The notes under the pieces: model-generated
Databases searched by the model: none
Told to the model about the DNA's origin: nothing
Seen by the model: only the letters and a program-made list of their open reading frames with translations
Part shown: piece by piece, positions 11,705 to 26,700 of the stretch
Layout: each line of letters starts with the position of its first letter
Numbering within the stretch: position 1 is the stretch's first letter
Position numbers and translations under genes: made by a program
NCBI RefSeq assembly: GCF_014851395.1
Contig: NW_024042261.1
Span: forward strand, 36,481,942 to 36,545,941
DNA: 64,000 nt
From: Micropterus salmoides
Taxonomy: Eukaryota; Chordata; Actinopteri; Centrarchiformes; Centrarchidae
Direction of reading: 5' to 3'

Positions 11705-14700
11705 TCTTTTAAGAAGACTGGAAGAGAGACTAAGTTACACTCTTAATCAATGAAGTTATGTTTTTCTGTGAATGATGTGGCTGGCTGTATGGACGGAGTT
11801 AACGTCCTACAGAATAAATCAATAGTGCCTGTAAAAAAAAATACTGTTACTAGTGTGGTGTATAACATATGTGTATTTGACCATGACACAGTTTAAAAAA
11901 CACTGTAGCAGCTGGATAGAGGATTAGTGACCTTTTAAGGGGAGAGTAGAGGTCAGTGTTTATGTAGGGACTGAACCCTTCTATGGTGTCTAACAGATGT
12001 TTACATTTATCCTACAGGACTGTGCCCTTATATGGATTGGTGCCTTAGTTTGCAGACTCAGACCCTTATCTGGTATCTAACAGATACCTAAACATGTCCT
12101 ATATAAGCTGTGTTTGATGTACAGAGAGACAGAGTGGTCATCGGGCTGGGTCACTCTCCAAGCTGCTGCAGAGCTTGTAATTGATGCTGAACTCCTTGAT
12201 GTAATAAACTTTTATGATCAAGAACAGTGTCAAGCGGATTTCTTCTCAACACATCATCGCAGCATTATTGTTCGGACACCACACTAGTTAAGTTATTGAA
12301 GCGATATACATAAGGCTTTGTTGCTACACTGGCACGTTAAGGGCTAAGAAGACAGAATAGGCTCAAATCAATATGTAAGGAATTAGCCTGCTAGTTTTCA
12401 CTTACAATGTTGACTAAATAATTAAATATAAATCAATGACAAAATCCCTTCCCAGAGAGTGTCTACATGATGAAATTTTATAAGTTTAGAATGCGTTTTC
12501 TGTCAAATCACACTATTTTATTTTGTATTTTTTGCATGCATTTCCTGTCCTGACAGCGGAGGTGTCTTGGAGCCTGCACCACAAGCGACTCCACAGTGGA
12601 GGTCTGCAGTTGGACCCTCTTGGAATAAGAAACCAACTCATGAGTCGTCCCTCACATGCCCTAACCACACACGTTACACCTCACCAGGAGTAAGCTGTCC
12701 ACATTTTGATAATCAACAAAATAAACTGTATTTGCTTGGCCTGGTGTTCTGTGTTTAGGTTCAAATCTCTGTTTTTTCCCTGTCTGCGCTTGACTGAATA
12801 TGACACTGTTGCTTAGATGAAGCCACAGAGAATTATCATAAACTCTTTATAGCCTCTTTTAGCTACTAGTTTTGGTATTGTGGCACATTTACTGTACGGC
12901 TTAGTTTCAGTGTTTCCAGCAGCTTTTGTTTCCAGAAGGTCTGATAAACCCACTGTACACACAAATAAAAATCCAGTTTAAGGGTGGGGGATTTCTGGAT
13001 ATTAGGTATTGTGCTGTCAGGGCTTACATGGTCTTCCAAGTCATGTTGCTACTGGGATCAGTGTCTTTATAAAACACAAAAGTCTGACCAGGGATGCCTT
13101 TCAGTCACTGAGGAGACACACTACTGTCACGGACCTGGAAAACACTGTGTACTTGTATTTTTGTCTCCATCATGAACCTTGGAACAGATTTTTATCCTTT
13201 CTTCCTTCAACTCTTCCTGAGGAGCTGAAAGAAGAAAGTCAGTGCAGGAAAATGGGCATTTTGCTGCTCTGCTGTTTTGAATGGATGGATAAAATACCAA
13301 CATAATCACACAAGATAAATACTCCACAGCCTCTGTACTTCACCTTTATGTGTGTAGTAGTCCAGTATGCGCTGTGTTTCAGGGCTGCAGCTGGTCTTGT
13401 AGATGGCAACTCTGTCCACCCCCAGTAACTGCATCATTTCCAGACTCTGGACCAGCTACAATACAACACAGGTATTTAGTTGACACACTCCATGGACATG
13501 CAATCACGACAATGTGAAACAGTCTTAGTTCCCTCATTATTAAAGGCAAGTAGTGTCAGGGGTGGGTGGGCTTGCAGAGGCAATGGGAATAGACCAAATG
13601 CGGACAGAACAGGCAGATAATGACAAGTTTAAGGATAAAATTGTAGCCTGTCAGTGATTAAAGCCAATAGTAAAGGAAGAAGCAACATGAGTAAGTTTCT
13701 TTTAGTCTTAGTTTAGTTTCTTTTGTTCTTCTGCATTTATTATTTCTGTCTGCTTTGGTCAGGATACTTTTTAAATGTCATTTTTAAGAAAAGAAACCTA
13801 ATGTGAAATCAGTGCAATGGGACGTTACCTGCAGAACGTTTGTGAAATCAAACATGGTGGAGAGGCAGACGGTGAAGTTGTAAGGAAAGATGACACTGTT
13901 CGCCTCCTGGTTCTTCACCTCAAAAAACTCATTGTCAAGTATATCTAAGAAAAGAACCACAGATACATTTACATACTTTACTTACATACTTTACTTTACT
14001 GTACTGTACTCTTATAGTGCAGAAAGTTCCTGTAATCATTTCGCAGAGGCCAGTCAAATGGAATAAACGCATCCTATGTAACAGGACTAGATATTGATAC
14101 TTAGATTTTGTACAGCTATTCCAGCACTCCTGGAGCCACTTCACGTTAGAAATGATGTCTCAGCTGAGAGTTTCCTTCAGCCCACTTGACATTATTCCAA
14201 CAAGGTTTTTATTTGAAATCACTTAGTGTATTGGCACACATTTGTTAACAGTTTTAAACATCTCTCTGTCCACTGGCTGTGTCCCGGACTATTTTTAAGC
14301 TGCTTATGTTCAACCAGTCCTGAAAAAACCTGGCCTGGACCCCAGCATCCTTGACAACTGTCTCCCTATTTTAAAAATCACCTTCTATCTCAAAGATCTA
14401 CTGGTTGCTAAGGACTGGAATAGCATTCATTAATTTCATTTAGCTGACACTTACAATTGCTTTACATGTCAGACGTCACACACCTCTGGAGGAGCTAGGG
14501 GTTAAGTGTCTTGCTTAGGGACACAATGATGGATGTCTCACAGTGGGAATCAAACCCATGGCTCCCACACCAAAGGCAAGCATCTTATCTATGCACCATC
14601 ACCACACTAGCATCTTTGAAAAATTCCTGTCTGGTGTCTGCCAACACCATAGTACAGAGACAGCCTTTTTGAAAGTCACCAATGACCTCCTCTGCTAGTT

Positions 14701-17700
14701 TGTGCTCTATTCTGGTACTGCTGGACTTGAGTGCAGTGTTAGATACTATTGACCATGGCATTCTTTTGGACAGACTGAAGCGCTGGGTGGGCATATCGGG
14801 AACTGTTCTGAGCTGGTTTACTTCATACTTGTCAAATTGGAAGTGTTTCTATTAACAATTTCAAGTCATCATTTTCTCTTATTAATTACGGTGTGCCTCA
14901 AGGGTCAGTTCTTGGTCCAATTTTATTTTCTATATATATGCTGCTATATATAAGTGATTAGCAGATATGACATTTCTTTCCACTGTTGCTACGATGATAC
15001 ACAATTGTAAATTCCTGTGAAGCCCACTGACCTGAATATGCTAAACTCCTTACAGACTGCCTGATATAAAATGATATGATAAGATATAAAAGACTGGATG
15101 TCAAGTAACTTATGTTTTGAGCAACACGTAACTAAGAGATGTGGAAAATGTTGTCCATGCTTTTATTTACTCACATCATTATAAAACGTGTCTAAAATGT
15201 CTACAGACTGTACAAACTTCTGCTACCAAAAGGTACAAATTGGCTCCCTGTTTGTTTTAGGATTGATTTTAAGATTTATTGATTACTTTTAAGGCTCTCC
15301 ATGGCTTGGCTCCTGCTTATATATTAGACCTTTTAACTTCTTATGAACCTCTGCGAAATTTGAGATCTTCTGTCTTTTCCTGTGACTAGGCTTAGAACTA
15401 AAGGGGACAGAGCCTTTTCTGTCAGGGCCCTGAGGCTCTGGAACGATCTGCCTGAGGAAGTATAGCGCTCAGAGTCAGTGTCTTCTATTAAATCTCTTTA
15501 AAAAAACACACTTTTATCAGAAGGCATATCCTGATTTTATCTGAGTTGCCTGTTTTATCTTACGGTGTTTCTTTTAGTCATATAAAGTTGCTATTTATTC
15601 TAGTCTCATGTTTGTAGTCAATCTGTTTTACCTACTTGTAATTTCCATTTCTTTGTCAATAGTATTTTGTATTTTGCATTGTCCTAGTGTATTTTATCTT
15701 TACAGTGGTGTTACATGCCCTTTTTCACCCCGTGTTTATCTTTTGTAAAGCACTTTGTTCGTTTGCTTGAAGTGCTAAATAAAGTTATTATTATAAAGTT
15801 AAAATAGGAGGAGAATGAAACACCTGAATTAAGTCATCATCAGGGAAGGTACCAATTAAGTATTATCATCTGGTAGAAATGACATTTTTCAAAAATTTAA
15901 ACAACAACGTTGACCTGGTGATATAAAAGGAAAGTAAGAGGATCACCAAAGTCAACAGGATTCATTTCCTGCACACCACGGACAATGTTTTATGGCATAA
16001 ACCTGAAGTGCAGAACCCCTTAGTACCTTCAGAGTCGTCTGCAGCAGAGGTCACAGCTATATGAGATGGGGTCTCACAGCCTGAAGGCACAGGACACATG
16101 ATGTCTGCTGCCCCATATTTAAACCAAAAGTGATGGCTGTTGAGGTTGCTGACACCTTCAGAGAAGTATAGATGCTTCTGACAACAGATATGGCAGAAAT
16201 AGGTTTCTTCCTTGTCCCTCAGCACCACTGAAATAACACGAACCTGATACCAGAGGACAAGAATAAAGATGTTATTACAACATCATGGGCATCACATTAA
16301 CTTGTAACCTACCTTTTTATCCTTTTTAATTATCCTTTTATTTTACCAGGCAAGTTAATTAAGAACATATTCTTATTTATAACAACACACATTATCATGG
16401 CACAATTGTGGACAGTGAACACACTTATATGGAGCATTTATTTGGTCAGAATTATATCTAAAAGTCTAAATCAAAAACAAAAAGTCTAAATTGAAAACTA
16501 CTACTACTGCTGGGTTTCAGGGCAGTGTGCTGGCACTCAGAGCTACCCCTGGAGTCCATAAAGTGCCTCTGCATCTGTCAAATCACACTCTTCTTTGGGA
16601 GGCAATCCTAAATGGCCAAATGACTAAATGTCCAATCCTAAAGGGGACTGCAGATGCGAATTAGCTTGAAGCTATAATCTGGTACAGTACATCAAATGGT
16701 AACGTTTATGTTTTACTGTACGCTCTCCATTTTAAATAAAGAATTTAGTAAATACCAAATTCATTTTCGACTTAGACTTGTAGTTTTCGCTCCACAAGGA
16801 GTAAAACTTGGCAGGATTGGTGCCCTGCTCTCTTCACTGACCTCATTGTTTGCTGTGCGGTGCTCCTGATAAGCTGATATCAGCAGTGTCTTCGACTTTT
16901 TGACTGCCACAAGAGACCCCTTTTGTCCCTGAGAAACTGCATGAGTGAAAACCATTAAACCAGTTGGTGCAACAGCTGTCTTTCCACAAAGCTAAATAGA
17001 AAGCGAAAGGATAGGACTAATAAAAGGAGGACTGTGTATGTTATCACAACCTAGGTCTTATTTCTTGGTTCTGGCCATCAGTCCTATCCAGAATGTTTAT
17101 TCCGTCCTGTTTGCTAAGAACCAAAAAAACACAAAGCAAATTCCTTGTACGTGTAAACCTACTTGGCAATAAAGCTGATGCTGATTCTGATTCTGAAGAA
17201 TAGTAACTTTGAAGTCAGCAAGTTAACTTCTGAGATCTGGCAACACGGTGATAACGCTAAAAAGGAGTCAGATGGGTCAAGAGACATGAGCAGCAAAATA
17301 TCAGATGTAAACATCCACTGACTTCCTGACCTGGACCTTTCTGTAGTTAGGTGCACAGTTCCTGTACATAGAGGAATTATTCCCAACATTTCTCAGCAGT
17401 TTGTGCAGCACATTAATGCCTCTGAATTATGTTCCCTGGCATCACAGAGACCTTAATTAACGCTTAATTTGACCAAAAGTGTATTAGATTAGAATCGCAT
17501 ACCTCTCCTTTAAGCAAGTGCTTTGAGTGGTGAAACATAGCTATAAAATAATGTAATCCTTTGTATAAAATAAAAAGCCTAACCCTAACCATTCCGTTCC
17601 TGGACCTTAACCTCTCATCTTGCTGCAGTGATGTAAAAGTGTACTTTAGGACCTGCCATTCACCTTCAGTATTATAAAATGAGCCATGAGTGAAGATTAA

Positions 17701-20700
17701 GCTAGTGCCATCGTCAGGTACTAACTGGACAACCTAACATGTTCTTTGGGTGAGAAGAACCTGAGCACCTTCCTCCAGGTGACACGTATAGCAGACACAG
17801 GGAAAACATACAAACTCCACACAGAACGGCCCAGGACGACCGGGGTTTGAACCCAGGAGCTTCTGGCTGTAAGGCCACAGTGCATTCCACTGGACCACCC
17901 ACTAGACCACCACTGACTTACATGCATTTTTCTGATTCATGTAATATACTTCAAAAGTATTGGAACAGTAAGGCAAATTCCTTTGTTTTTGTTGTTCACT
18001 GAAGACATTTGGGTTTAAGATCAAAAGATGAGTATGAGACAAGAGTTCAGAATTTCAGCTCTTATTTCCTGATATTCACATCTAGATGTGTTAAACAACT
18101 TAGGACATACCACCCTTTGTTTGAACCCACCCATTTTTCAAGTGAGCAAAACATGTGATGTTTCTTGTTGCCCAGTTGTTGCCTTTTAGGTTGATTGTCC
18201 AAACATTAAATAGCTCTGCATGACTAGTCTAAGTTTTCATCCTTGGTTCAAACCTATAAAGACTGCATTTCCTGTTAAAGAGGATAAACCAACATGAAGA
18301 CCAGAGAGCTGTCTATGGGAGAAAAGCAAGCCTTTGTCAAGCTCAGAAAAGAAGGAAAATCGACCAGAGCCATTGGACAAACATTGGGCGTAGCAAGCAC
18401 AACAATTTAGAATTTCCTGGAAAAGAAAGAAACTACTGGTGTACTGAGCAACAGACATCCAACAGGTCGGCCAAGGAAAACAACAGTAGCTGATGACAGA
18501 AACATGGTGAGAGCTGTGAAGAAAACCCCCCAAATATCAGTAAGTGACATCACCAACGACCTCCACAGTGCAGGGTGAAGGTATCACAATCCACTGTTGG
18601 AAGAAGGATCAGCAGGAAAAATCGGACTGCCAGATTATAAATTCGCAAAGAAGTACAGAGATGAGCTGCGAAAGTTCTGGAACACAATCTTATGGACTGA
18701 TGACACCAAGATTAATCTCTACCAAAGTGATGGAAAGGACAAAGTGTGGAGAAAGAAAGGAACTGCTTATGATCCGAAGCATACAAGACTGCGACTATGG
18801 CTCGTTGTTGGGAGTCTATAGAAGGACTCTTTGATGGCTGGGAAAGTTACAGACAAACTTTTTCGTCCCCCGCTCATGTGTCCTCCCTCCTCACCTGAGT
18901 ACCGGTGTTGTAGCCCTACTGGTTTTCAAACTAACTGGTTGGCATATACGCGTGTTGTGTGTAGCAGCTGCGGACTGACCCCATCCCCAGGTTCGTCACA
19001 CATTCACAAACATGTTCCTGGTGAGTTTCAATCTACTGCAGCGATCATAATTGTATAAGTGAGCACAACATTATATAGTCACATACGGAAAAAGAAATGA
19101 AAGAAAATAGACTTACAAAATCATGTCAAGCTGGATTCGAACTAACGTGAGCAAAAGGTAACATCTACTTCAAGCTCTTCACGTTACCTGCAAGCTAACC
19201 AAGCAATCACAGACAAATAATTTCCAGTAACATATTCATGAAGCATGTCGTCATCTAGGTAACACTGTTTGGGCTGATCTAAAACAACTGGTTACCTTGA
19301 GCGAAGTAGGTGCTTTTAACGCATTTTACTGTGTAAATTTACTGTCCTCCAGGCCCGGCTGGCGTCTTTCTTACTAATTTTACTGACTTTTTGTCGTCTA
19401 TCATCAAAGTGGAAGGTCCTAATTAATGGGGACTTTAACCTGCATATTGATGATATCACATGCAACACAGCTGTGGATCTCCTATCTCTCGCAGACTCCT
19501 GGACCTTGTCTTCTCACTTGGTCTTGATATAGTAAAAGCTTGTGTAGAAGATGTTCATGTGAGTGATCATAGCTGTGTGTTCTTCCATCCACCCCTGAGA
19601 ATTAGGGCCCAAAGTTTTTATTCAGTCTTTTAATAATCAGTGTTTAGCTGTTTTAGATAAAGCGGCACCAGTGAAATCAAGCATTGTCTCCCATAAAAAA
19701 CCTTGTCCTTGGGTTGATGAAACAATCCAGTTTTAGGAGTAATTGTAGAAAAGTCTATGGAAATCTTCTAAACTCAAGGTTCATAGGCTTCATCTGAGAG
19801 AACTAAGGGTTCCCTTAAACGAGATGCTGAGAAATGCGAGAACTCACATCTTTTCTCAGCTTATATCCTCAAATAAGCACAATCCCCCAATCCTGTTTGA
19901 AACTATAAATACAAGTTTCTCCTTCTGCTCTGCAAGCAACTGAGTCTTTTAAATCGGACTAATGAATTACTTCACTTCTATGGAAATAAAATCAGAGACA
20001 TCTCACCATCACTTTCTCAGAACTCTGCATGTGACCTGTCTCATGCTCATTCTTGGTCCTCTTTTAAACCTGTGGCATTACAGGACATCACCTCTCTGCT
20101 ACATACATCGAAACCCTCATCTTGTCCTACGGATGTTCTCCCTTCTGTGCTATTTGTATCTATTATTATTATTATTATTATTATCTATTGGCCCCTGTAT
20201 TGTGGAGATGATTAATACTTCACTTTTAAGTGGTGTTGTTCCAAGTTTTTTTTAAACATGCTGTTGGAGTTTGGATCCATTACGCCCCAGGAGCTACAGG
20301 CCAATATCCAAACTTCCATTCATGTCAAAAATTCTAGAAAAAGTTGTAGCAGAGCAACTCACCCTTTTATTAGAGAATCACAAGCTGTTTGACAAATTCC
20401 AGTCTGGTTTCGGTAAAAAGCATTCCACAGAAACTGCATTACTGAAAGTTTCTAGTGACATTCTGATGTCAGCTGACTAAGGAATACACCGTTTTGATTC
20501 TCTTGGATCTGCTTTCGATACTGTTGATCAAAATATTATGATAAATAGACTAAATGATCTGGTTGGGATGTCTGGATCAGTGTTAAAATGGTTCTCATCC
20601 TACCTTTCTGGTAGAAGTTTCAGTGTTTATGTAAATCAGATCATGTCTGAAACTGCAGGATTGTCGTGTGGGGTACCTCAGGGTTCTGTCTTGGGACCCA

Positions 20701-23700
20701 TCCTGTTCCTTTTGTATATATTTCCTCTAGGACAGATAATTAGTCAATTCAGTGACATATCTTACCATCTGTATCTATCTGTCAACTGTACTGCTCGTTC
20801 AAGGAAACTGAGTTCCACAAATTGTCTTCTTTAACTAGCTTGACCCATATTAAACAGTGGTTATGTGAGAACTTGCTGCTTTTGAACTCAGAGAAAACAG
20901 AAACACAGATTGTTGCCCCAAAAAAGCATATTGGTGACTCAGGAGCTTAGGTGTTGTTTTTGATTCTGCAATGTCCTTAGAGTACCACACTAAACAACTG
21001 TTTCTTCCACTTGGAATGTATCCAAATTAAAAACACTGGTGTCAAAGGCTGAGTTGAAGATGATCATTCATGCTTTTATTTCCTGTCTTTTTACATGTTT
21101 GAGGTGCTACGGCTCTACTCAAGCCCCAGAGAATTCTGCAGAATCTCTATTTCCCTGTTCTCAGTTTTGCCTGTGTCTTACCCTGTCTGTCTGCTCTTCC
21201 CCAGGTTCACTCACCTCCATCCTCCGTCGCGTCAGCTGGGCTCGCCAGCCTGACCTCGCCTACCTGCCCTCGCCTACCTGCCCTCTCCCCTCGGGCGTCC
21301 TCCTGTCTCCCACTCGCTCCTCGCCAGTCTGCCTGCCACCTACTCCCATTCCTCTGGTCAGTTCTCCCGGGCCTCCTCTCCTCCTCAGTCCTCTGTTACC
21401 CTCGTCTCAGCCTCCTCTGCCCCACCTGCTGCTTGGTCCTTGGCGTCCACCTCTCCTTCACCTCCTCTCCCTCAGCCCCTTGTCCCTTAATAAAACCTTT
21501 TAAATCCTGAGCGTTGCATTTGGGTCCATTCTGTCCTGACTCACAACAGAAATACAGTTTACCTTTTCCTGTTAAAAAAAACATATGTACACAGTCACAT
21601 ACACACATAAAAACAAGAACAAAGAGAGGGGGAAAAAACACAACACAAAAACACTCTGATAAGAATGACATGACGTCTTTGAGCCACCGGATAGAGGGAT
21701 ATTTGGCCGACTTCCAATGTAGCAATATGGAACGTCTTGCTAGCAAGAATGTGAAAGCTATAAAATAACCTGCCCAGAAACATGGGCAAAATCAGATCAG
21801 TGCAAAGAAAAAACATGTGGCTAAGGTGACAGGGAGAGCCACTGACATTTATCACATTTATCGTCCACTTCCGGATACAATTCTCAAGTCTAGACTTGGA
21901 AAAATGCGCCCTGTATAAGACTTTAAATTGAATAAGTCCAGGACGAGCATAAGAGGTGGTAGACCATATCCTCTCTATGGCTTGTTCCCAGGAGTCCTCA
22001 TGTATTTGTATTCCCAGTTCCGATTCCCATGTACACTTAAGTTTAGCATTAGAGCAGTTTCTAAAAGCTAAGATAATGTCATACAGCTTTGAAATGATTC
22101 CTCTGTGATGAGGCACAAATGAAAGCATGGTTTCCCACCCCTGTTCTGAAGGTGTAGAGGGGAAATTAGGGAAACATTTAGCCACAAAATTGCGAGTTTG
22201 AAAGTGGCGAAACAGATGAGTAACACGGAGATCATAGCGAGATGACAAATTGGCAAAACTATCAAAGACACAATCTACATATAAATGTCTGCCTTGTGTA
22301 AGACCCTTGTCAAACCACAAAGAAAATGTCGAGTCCGAGACTGATGGAGGAAATAAATGGTTGTTATATATGGACCCAAGTAAGATGCCGTAACAAATTT
22401 AGAGTGCTGTCTAAACTGATACCAGATTTTGAGTGTTTTAAGAACCAATTGATTATCAGTTTATAGAGAGGGTTTTGTGGGTAAAGAGGAATAAAGTAGA
22501 GCAGGTATTGAAGATCCCTTACAGGATGGTAGTTCTAATTTACATCAAGAGTATCCAGGAGATTTTAACCAGTAGCAAAGTTTGTGGATGTGAGCAGCCC
22601 AATAGTAAGTTAGAAAGTTAGGTAATGCAAGTCCTCCACTAAGTTTGTATCTCTGCAGTAAGGTTTTATGAACCCTAGGTGATTTCCCACTCCAAATAAA
22701 AGAACAAATTATCTTATCCAGTGAGTCGAAAAAATGTTCTGGTAGAAAAAGAGGAACTGACTGGAATAAAAATAAAAATTTGGGTAAAATATATTACATA
22801 TAATATAATATTTTAACAACATTGATCTTGCAAATTAATGAAAGGGGGAGGTTACCCCGTCTTTGAATATCAGATGTAATCTTTGAGATAAGGGGAGTGA
22901 AATTAGCAGATGCGAGGCTAGATAAAGAACGAGTCACATTAACACCTAGGTATTAAAACCCCGTCGGACTAAACTGAAAAGGTAAACCTGACTGTTGAAT
23001 AACACATTCTACAGCATTAATGGGAAAACACTCACTTTTCCTCAAATTAAATTTTAACCTGAAAAGGTGCTGAAATTCTCCAGAATACTTAAAACAGCAG
23101 GGCTAGAAAGTGTAGGATCAGTTATATACAATAACAAATCATCCGCATACAGCGATAATTTATATTCAATTCCATTACAGGTGATTCCTTTGAATAAGGG
23201 GGAAGATCTTAATGTAATAGATAGGGACTCAATAGCGATGGCAAAGAGCAAAGGTGATAAAGGACAACCTTGGTGACATCCACGTTCAAGGACAAAATGA
23301 TCAGAATAAACATCATTGGTATGGACACTGGCCATAGGGGACGAATAAAGAAGGCAAATCCATGAAATAAATTTATCACCACATCAGAATTTCTTTAAAA
23401 CTGCAAACAAGTACTCCCACTCTACACTATCGGATGCCTTTTCAGCGTCTAAATCACGTTCAGAAAGTTCAGCCGAATGTTTTGAGTAAATTACATTGAA
23501 AAGTGTACGGGTAATAAACAATTGACGTCCCTTTTTATAAAACCATTTTGCTCTTCGGATATAATATGAGGAACCACATTCTCTAGGCGAGATGCAATTA
23601 CTTTAGCTAACACCTTGAAAATCAGCAATAAGCAGAGATAATGGTCTGTAGTGTCACGCCCAGCTCCTGCAGTTAGGTTATGTGTTCAGTTTTGTCTGCT

Positions 23701-26700
23701 ACCACTTCCTGTTGTACTGTGCTCATCTTGTGTCTCGTTTCAGGTCTTCGTCTGCCTTCCCTCCTCTGTGATTACCAGTCCCCGCCGTAATGTGCTCCAC
23801 CTATGTCGGAGTCTCCCCTGGCCCAGTGTATAAACCCTTGTTTCCTTTGTGCCTGTGCCAGTTTGTCTTCAATTTCCTTGTGTATGCCTTAGTGTGTTTT
23901 GAACTCAGCATCAGTTTTTTAACTACAATTTCTGCCCTGCGATTTTGTACCTTTGCCAGCAAGTTTTTTGAACCTTGTTCAATAAACCGTCTTTTGTGAA
24001 CCACCTTGAGTCGTGCCTTGTGATTCCATTACCCCAGTGTGAGCCTGGATCTTTGTCCCTTTTTGAGAAGGAGAACAATAGTGGCTTGTGTCAAGGTTGG
24101 TGGTAATGAACCACTTTCCATGGATTCGTTGAATATGGATAAAATTTGTAGTCCCAATTTACCAATAAATGTTTTGAAAAATTGTATCGGAAACCCGTCA
24201 GGGCCTGGGGCTTTGTTAGATTGCATAGCTTTAATTGCATTTAATACTACAAGGGAGAGTGAGGAGTCCAGTTGTCTGGCAGTATTAGTATCAATAACAG
24301 GATTCGAAAGTGTGTGTGGAGAAATTTGTTCATTTCAGTCTTATCTGTAGGAAAGTCAGATTTATATAATGAAAATTAAAAAGATTTAAAAGCAGCATTA
24401 ATTTCCAAGGGATCTGTAGTAATAGCAGCATAAGTAATACTGGGTATCAAATGGGAAGTGGCCTGTCGACGTGACAGATGTGCCAGTAAACAACTTGCCT
24501 TGTCACCATGTTCATAATATGAGCCACAACTGTGTAGAAACAAGCGCTCTGCCTCCGTAGTTGAGATGAGATTGAATTCTGCTTGCAAATCAACGCGCTG
24601 CTTAAGTAATTCTGGAGAGGGCAAGGACAACAACAAAACCTTTCTTTGCACTAGAGTACCAGCAACCATGAGGTATCTGCCATTTCTATCAGCAATAACA
24701 TCAGTGGATGAGAATTTCCCTTCTTTTAATTAAAATGGCGACTCCTCTAGCTTTAGAATTAAAATTTGAGTGGAAGACTTCACTTACCCAAGGAGCAATG
24801 TAACCTATGCTGATTTTTAATACGAAGGTTCGTCTCCTGTAAAACTACTAAATCTCAAGTGTGCAAACTATAGATCTCTTAACAGGATTACCCATACCTC
24901 TGATATTCCAACTGATAAATCTGAGAGGTGTGCCTGAACCAGCAAAGCTGGGATCTATATTGCCATTAAAAAAAACCCCGACAAAAATGGTCATTGAGAG
25001 CCGAGGTGAGACACCCTCCCCCCAACATACATAAGTAGTAGGTAAGTAAGTTAAGTTTATTTGTATTGCACCTTTCACAGATAAAAATCACAAAGTGCTT
25101 CACAATAAAATGCAATATCAATACAACAAAGTAAAATACATTGCATAAGAAAATTTTATGAAAATGGAAAACACAGAACAAAACCATAAAAACCCCACAT
25201 CTAACTAAAAGCCTGCTTGAATAACAGCGTCTTCAGTTGCTTTTTAAAAGAATCAACAGAATTCACACAGCGTAGAAAGTAAGGCAAAGCATTCCACAGC
25301 CAAGGTGCCACTGCTTGGAATGAACGATCCCCTCTGGTTTTAAAATGAGTGTGGGGAACCACTAACAGCCTCTGACCTGACCTCAAACTACGGGTCGGAG
25401 TATGAAGCTGTATCAACTCAGAGATATAGGGAGGAACTTGACCGTGCATGGCTCTAAACGTAAGGACCAGGATTTTAAACTGAATTCTATACTGGACTGG
25501 TAACCAGTGAAGTTGTCTATGAAGATTCTCAGTCATCCAGGTCATAGTTATCCAACGAAGGTTAAAATCAAGGGCAACTGGACTTGGGTGAAGATACTGG
25601 AAGACGTTTCGTCCCTCATCCAAAGGACTTCTTCAGCTTCAGAACTGAAGAAGTCCTTTGGATGAGGGACGAAACGTCTTCCAGTATCTTCAACCAAGTC
25701 CAGTTGCCCTTGATTTTAACCTTCGTTGGGTAACCAGTGAAGTGATGCTGAAAAGGTGTGATGTGTGCTCTTTTGTTAATGGGAGTTAAAAGCCTTGCAG
25801 CAGAGTTATGAACAGCCTGGAGACAGTAAAGCTCCTTCTTGCTCAAACAAGTAAAAAGACTGTTACAATAATCTAAAAGAGAGGAAATAAAAGCATGAAT
25901 GATCATCTCTAACTCACTCTTTGACAGCAGTGTTCTTAATTTGGATATATTCCTTAGTTGGAAGAAACAGTTTCTGACTAGTTGTTTAGAGTGGTACTCT
26001 AAGGACATCGCAGAATCAAAAACAACACCTAACCTACTGAGCCTCGGCTAGACAGACAAGCCTAAGTCACCAATATGCTGTTTAATCAGAGGGATTCTAC
26101 TTTCAGGGGCGATAATCAGTGTTTCTGTTTTCTCTGAGTTCAGAAGCAGGAAGTTGCTACATAACCACTGTATAATATGGGTCATGCAGTTAGTTAAAGA
26201 AGACAATTTATGGAACTCAGTTTCCTTGAACGAGCAGTACAGTTGAATATCATCCGCATACAGATGGTAAGATGTCACTGAATTGACTAATTATCTGTCC
26301 TAGAGGATATATATACAAAAGGAACAAGATGGGTCCCAAGAACCCTGAGGGACCCCACACGACAACCCTGCAGTTTCAAACATGATCTGATTTACATAAA
26401 CACTAAAACTTCTACCAGAAAGGTAGGATGAGAACCATTTTAACACTGATCCAGACATCCCAACCAGATCATTTAGTCTATTTATCATAATATTATGATC
26501 AACAGTATCGAAAGCAGATGAAAGGTCCAAGAGAACCAAAACTGTGTATTCCTTAGAGTCAGCTGACATCAGAATGTCACTAGAAACTTTCAGTAATGCA
26601 GTTTCTGTGAAATGCTTTTTACCGAAACCAGACTGGAATTTGTCAAACAGCTCGTGGTTCTCTAAGAAAAGGGTGAGTTGTTCTGCTACAACTTTTTCTA

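Noticed and set aside
12567..12758. Plus-strand ORF as an exon of another gene
   Set aside because: No domain, no paired splice sites and no partner exon. It sits within an intron of the GT92 gene.
17159..17389. 76-codon minus-strand ORF read as one exon
   Set aside because: Its 3' half is a dispersed repeat tail and its frame differs from the one demanded by exons 1 and 3. The shorter exon 17331-17421 in another frame fits the phases.
21039..21503. 154-codon Ser/Pro-rich ORF, and similar ORFs at 55166-55576 and 58253-58741
   Set aside because: All lie in pyrimidine-rich LTR sequence of one family. Composition explains the open frames.
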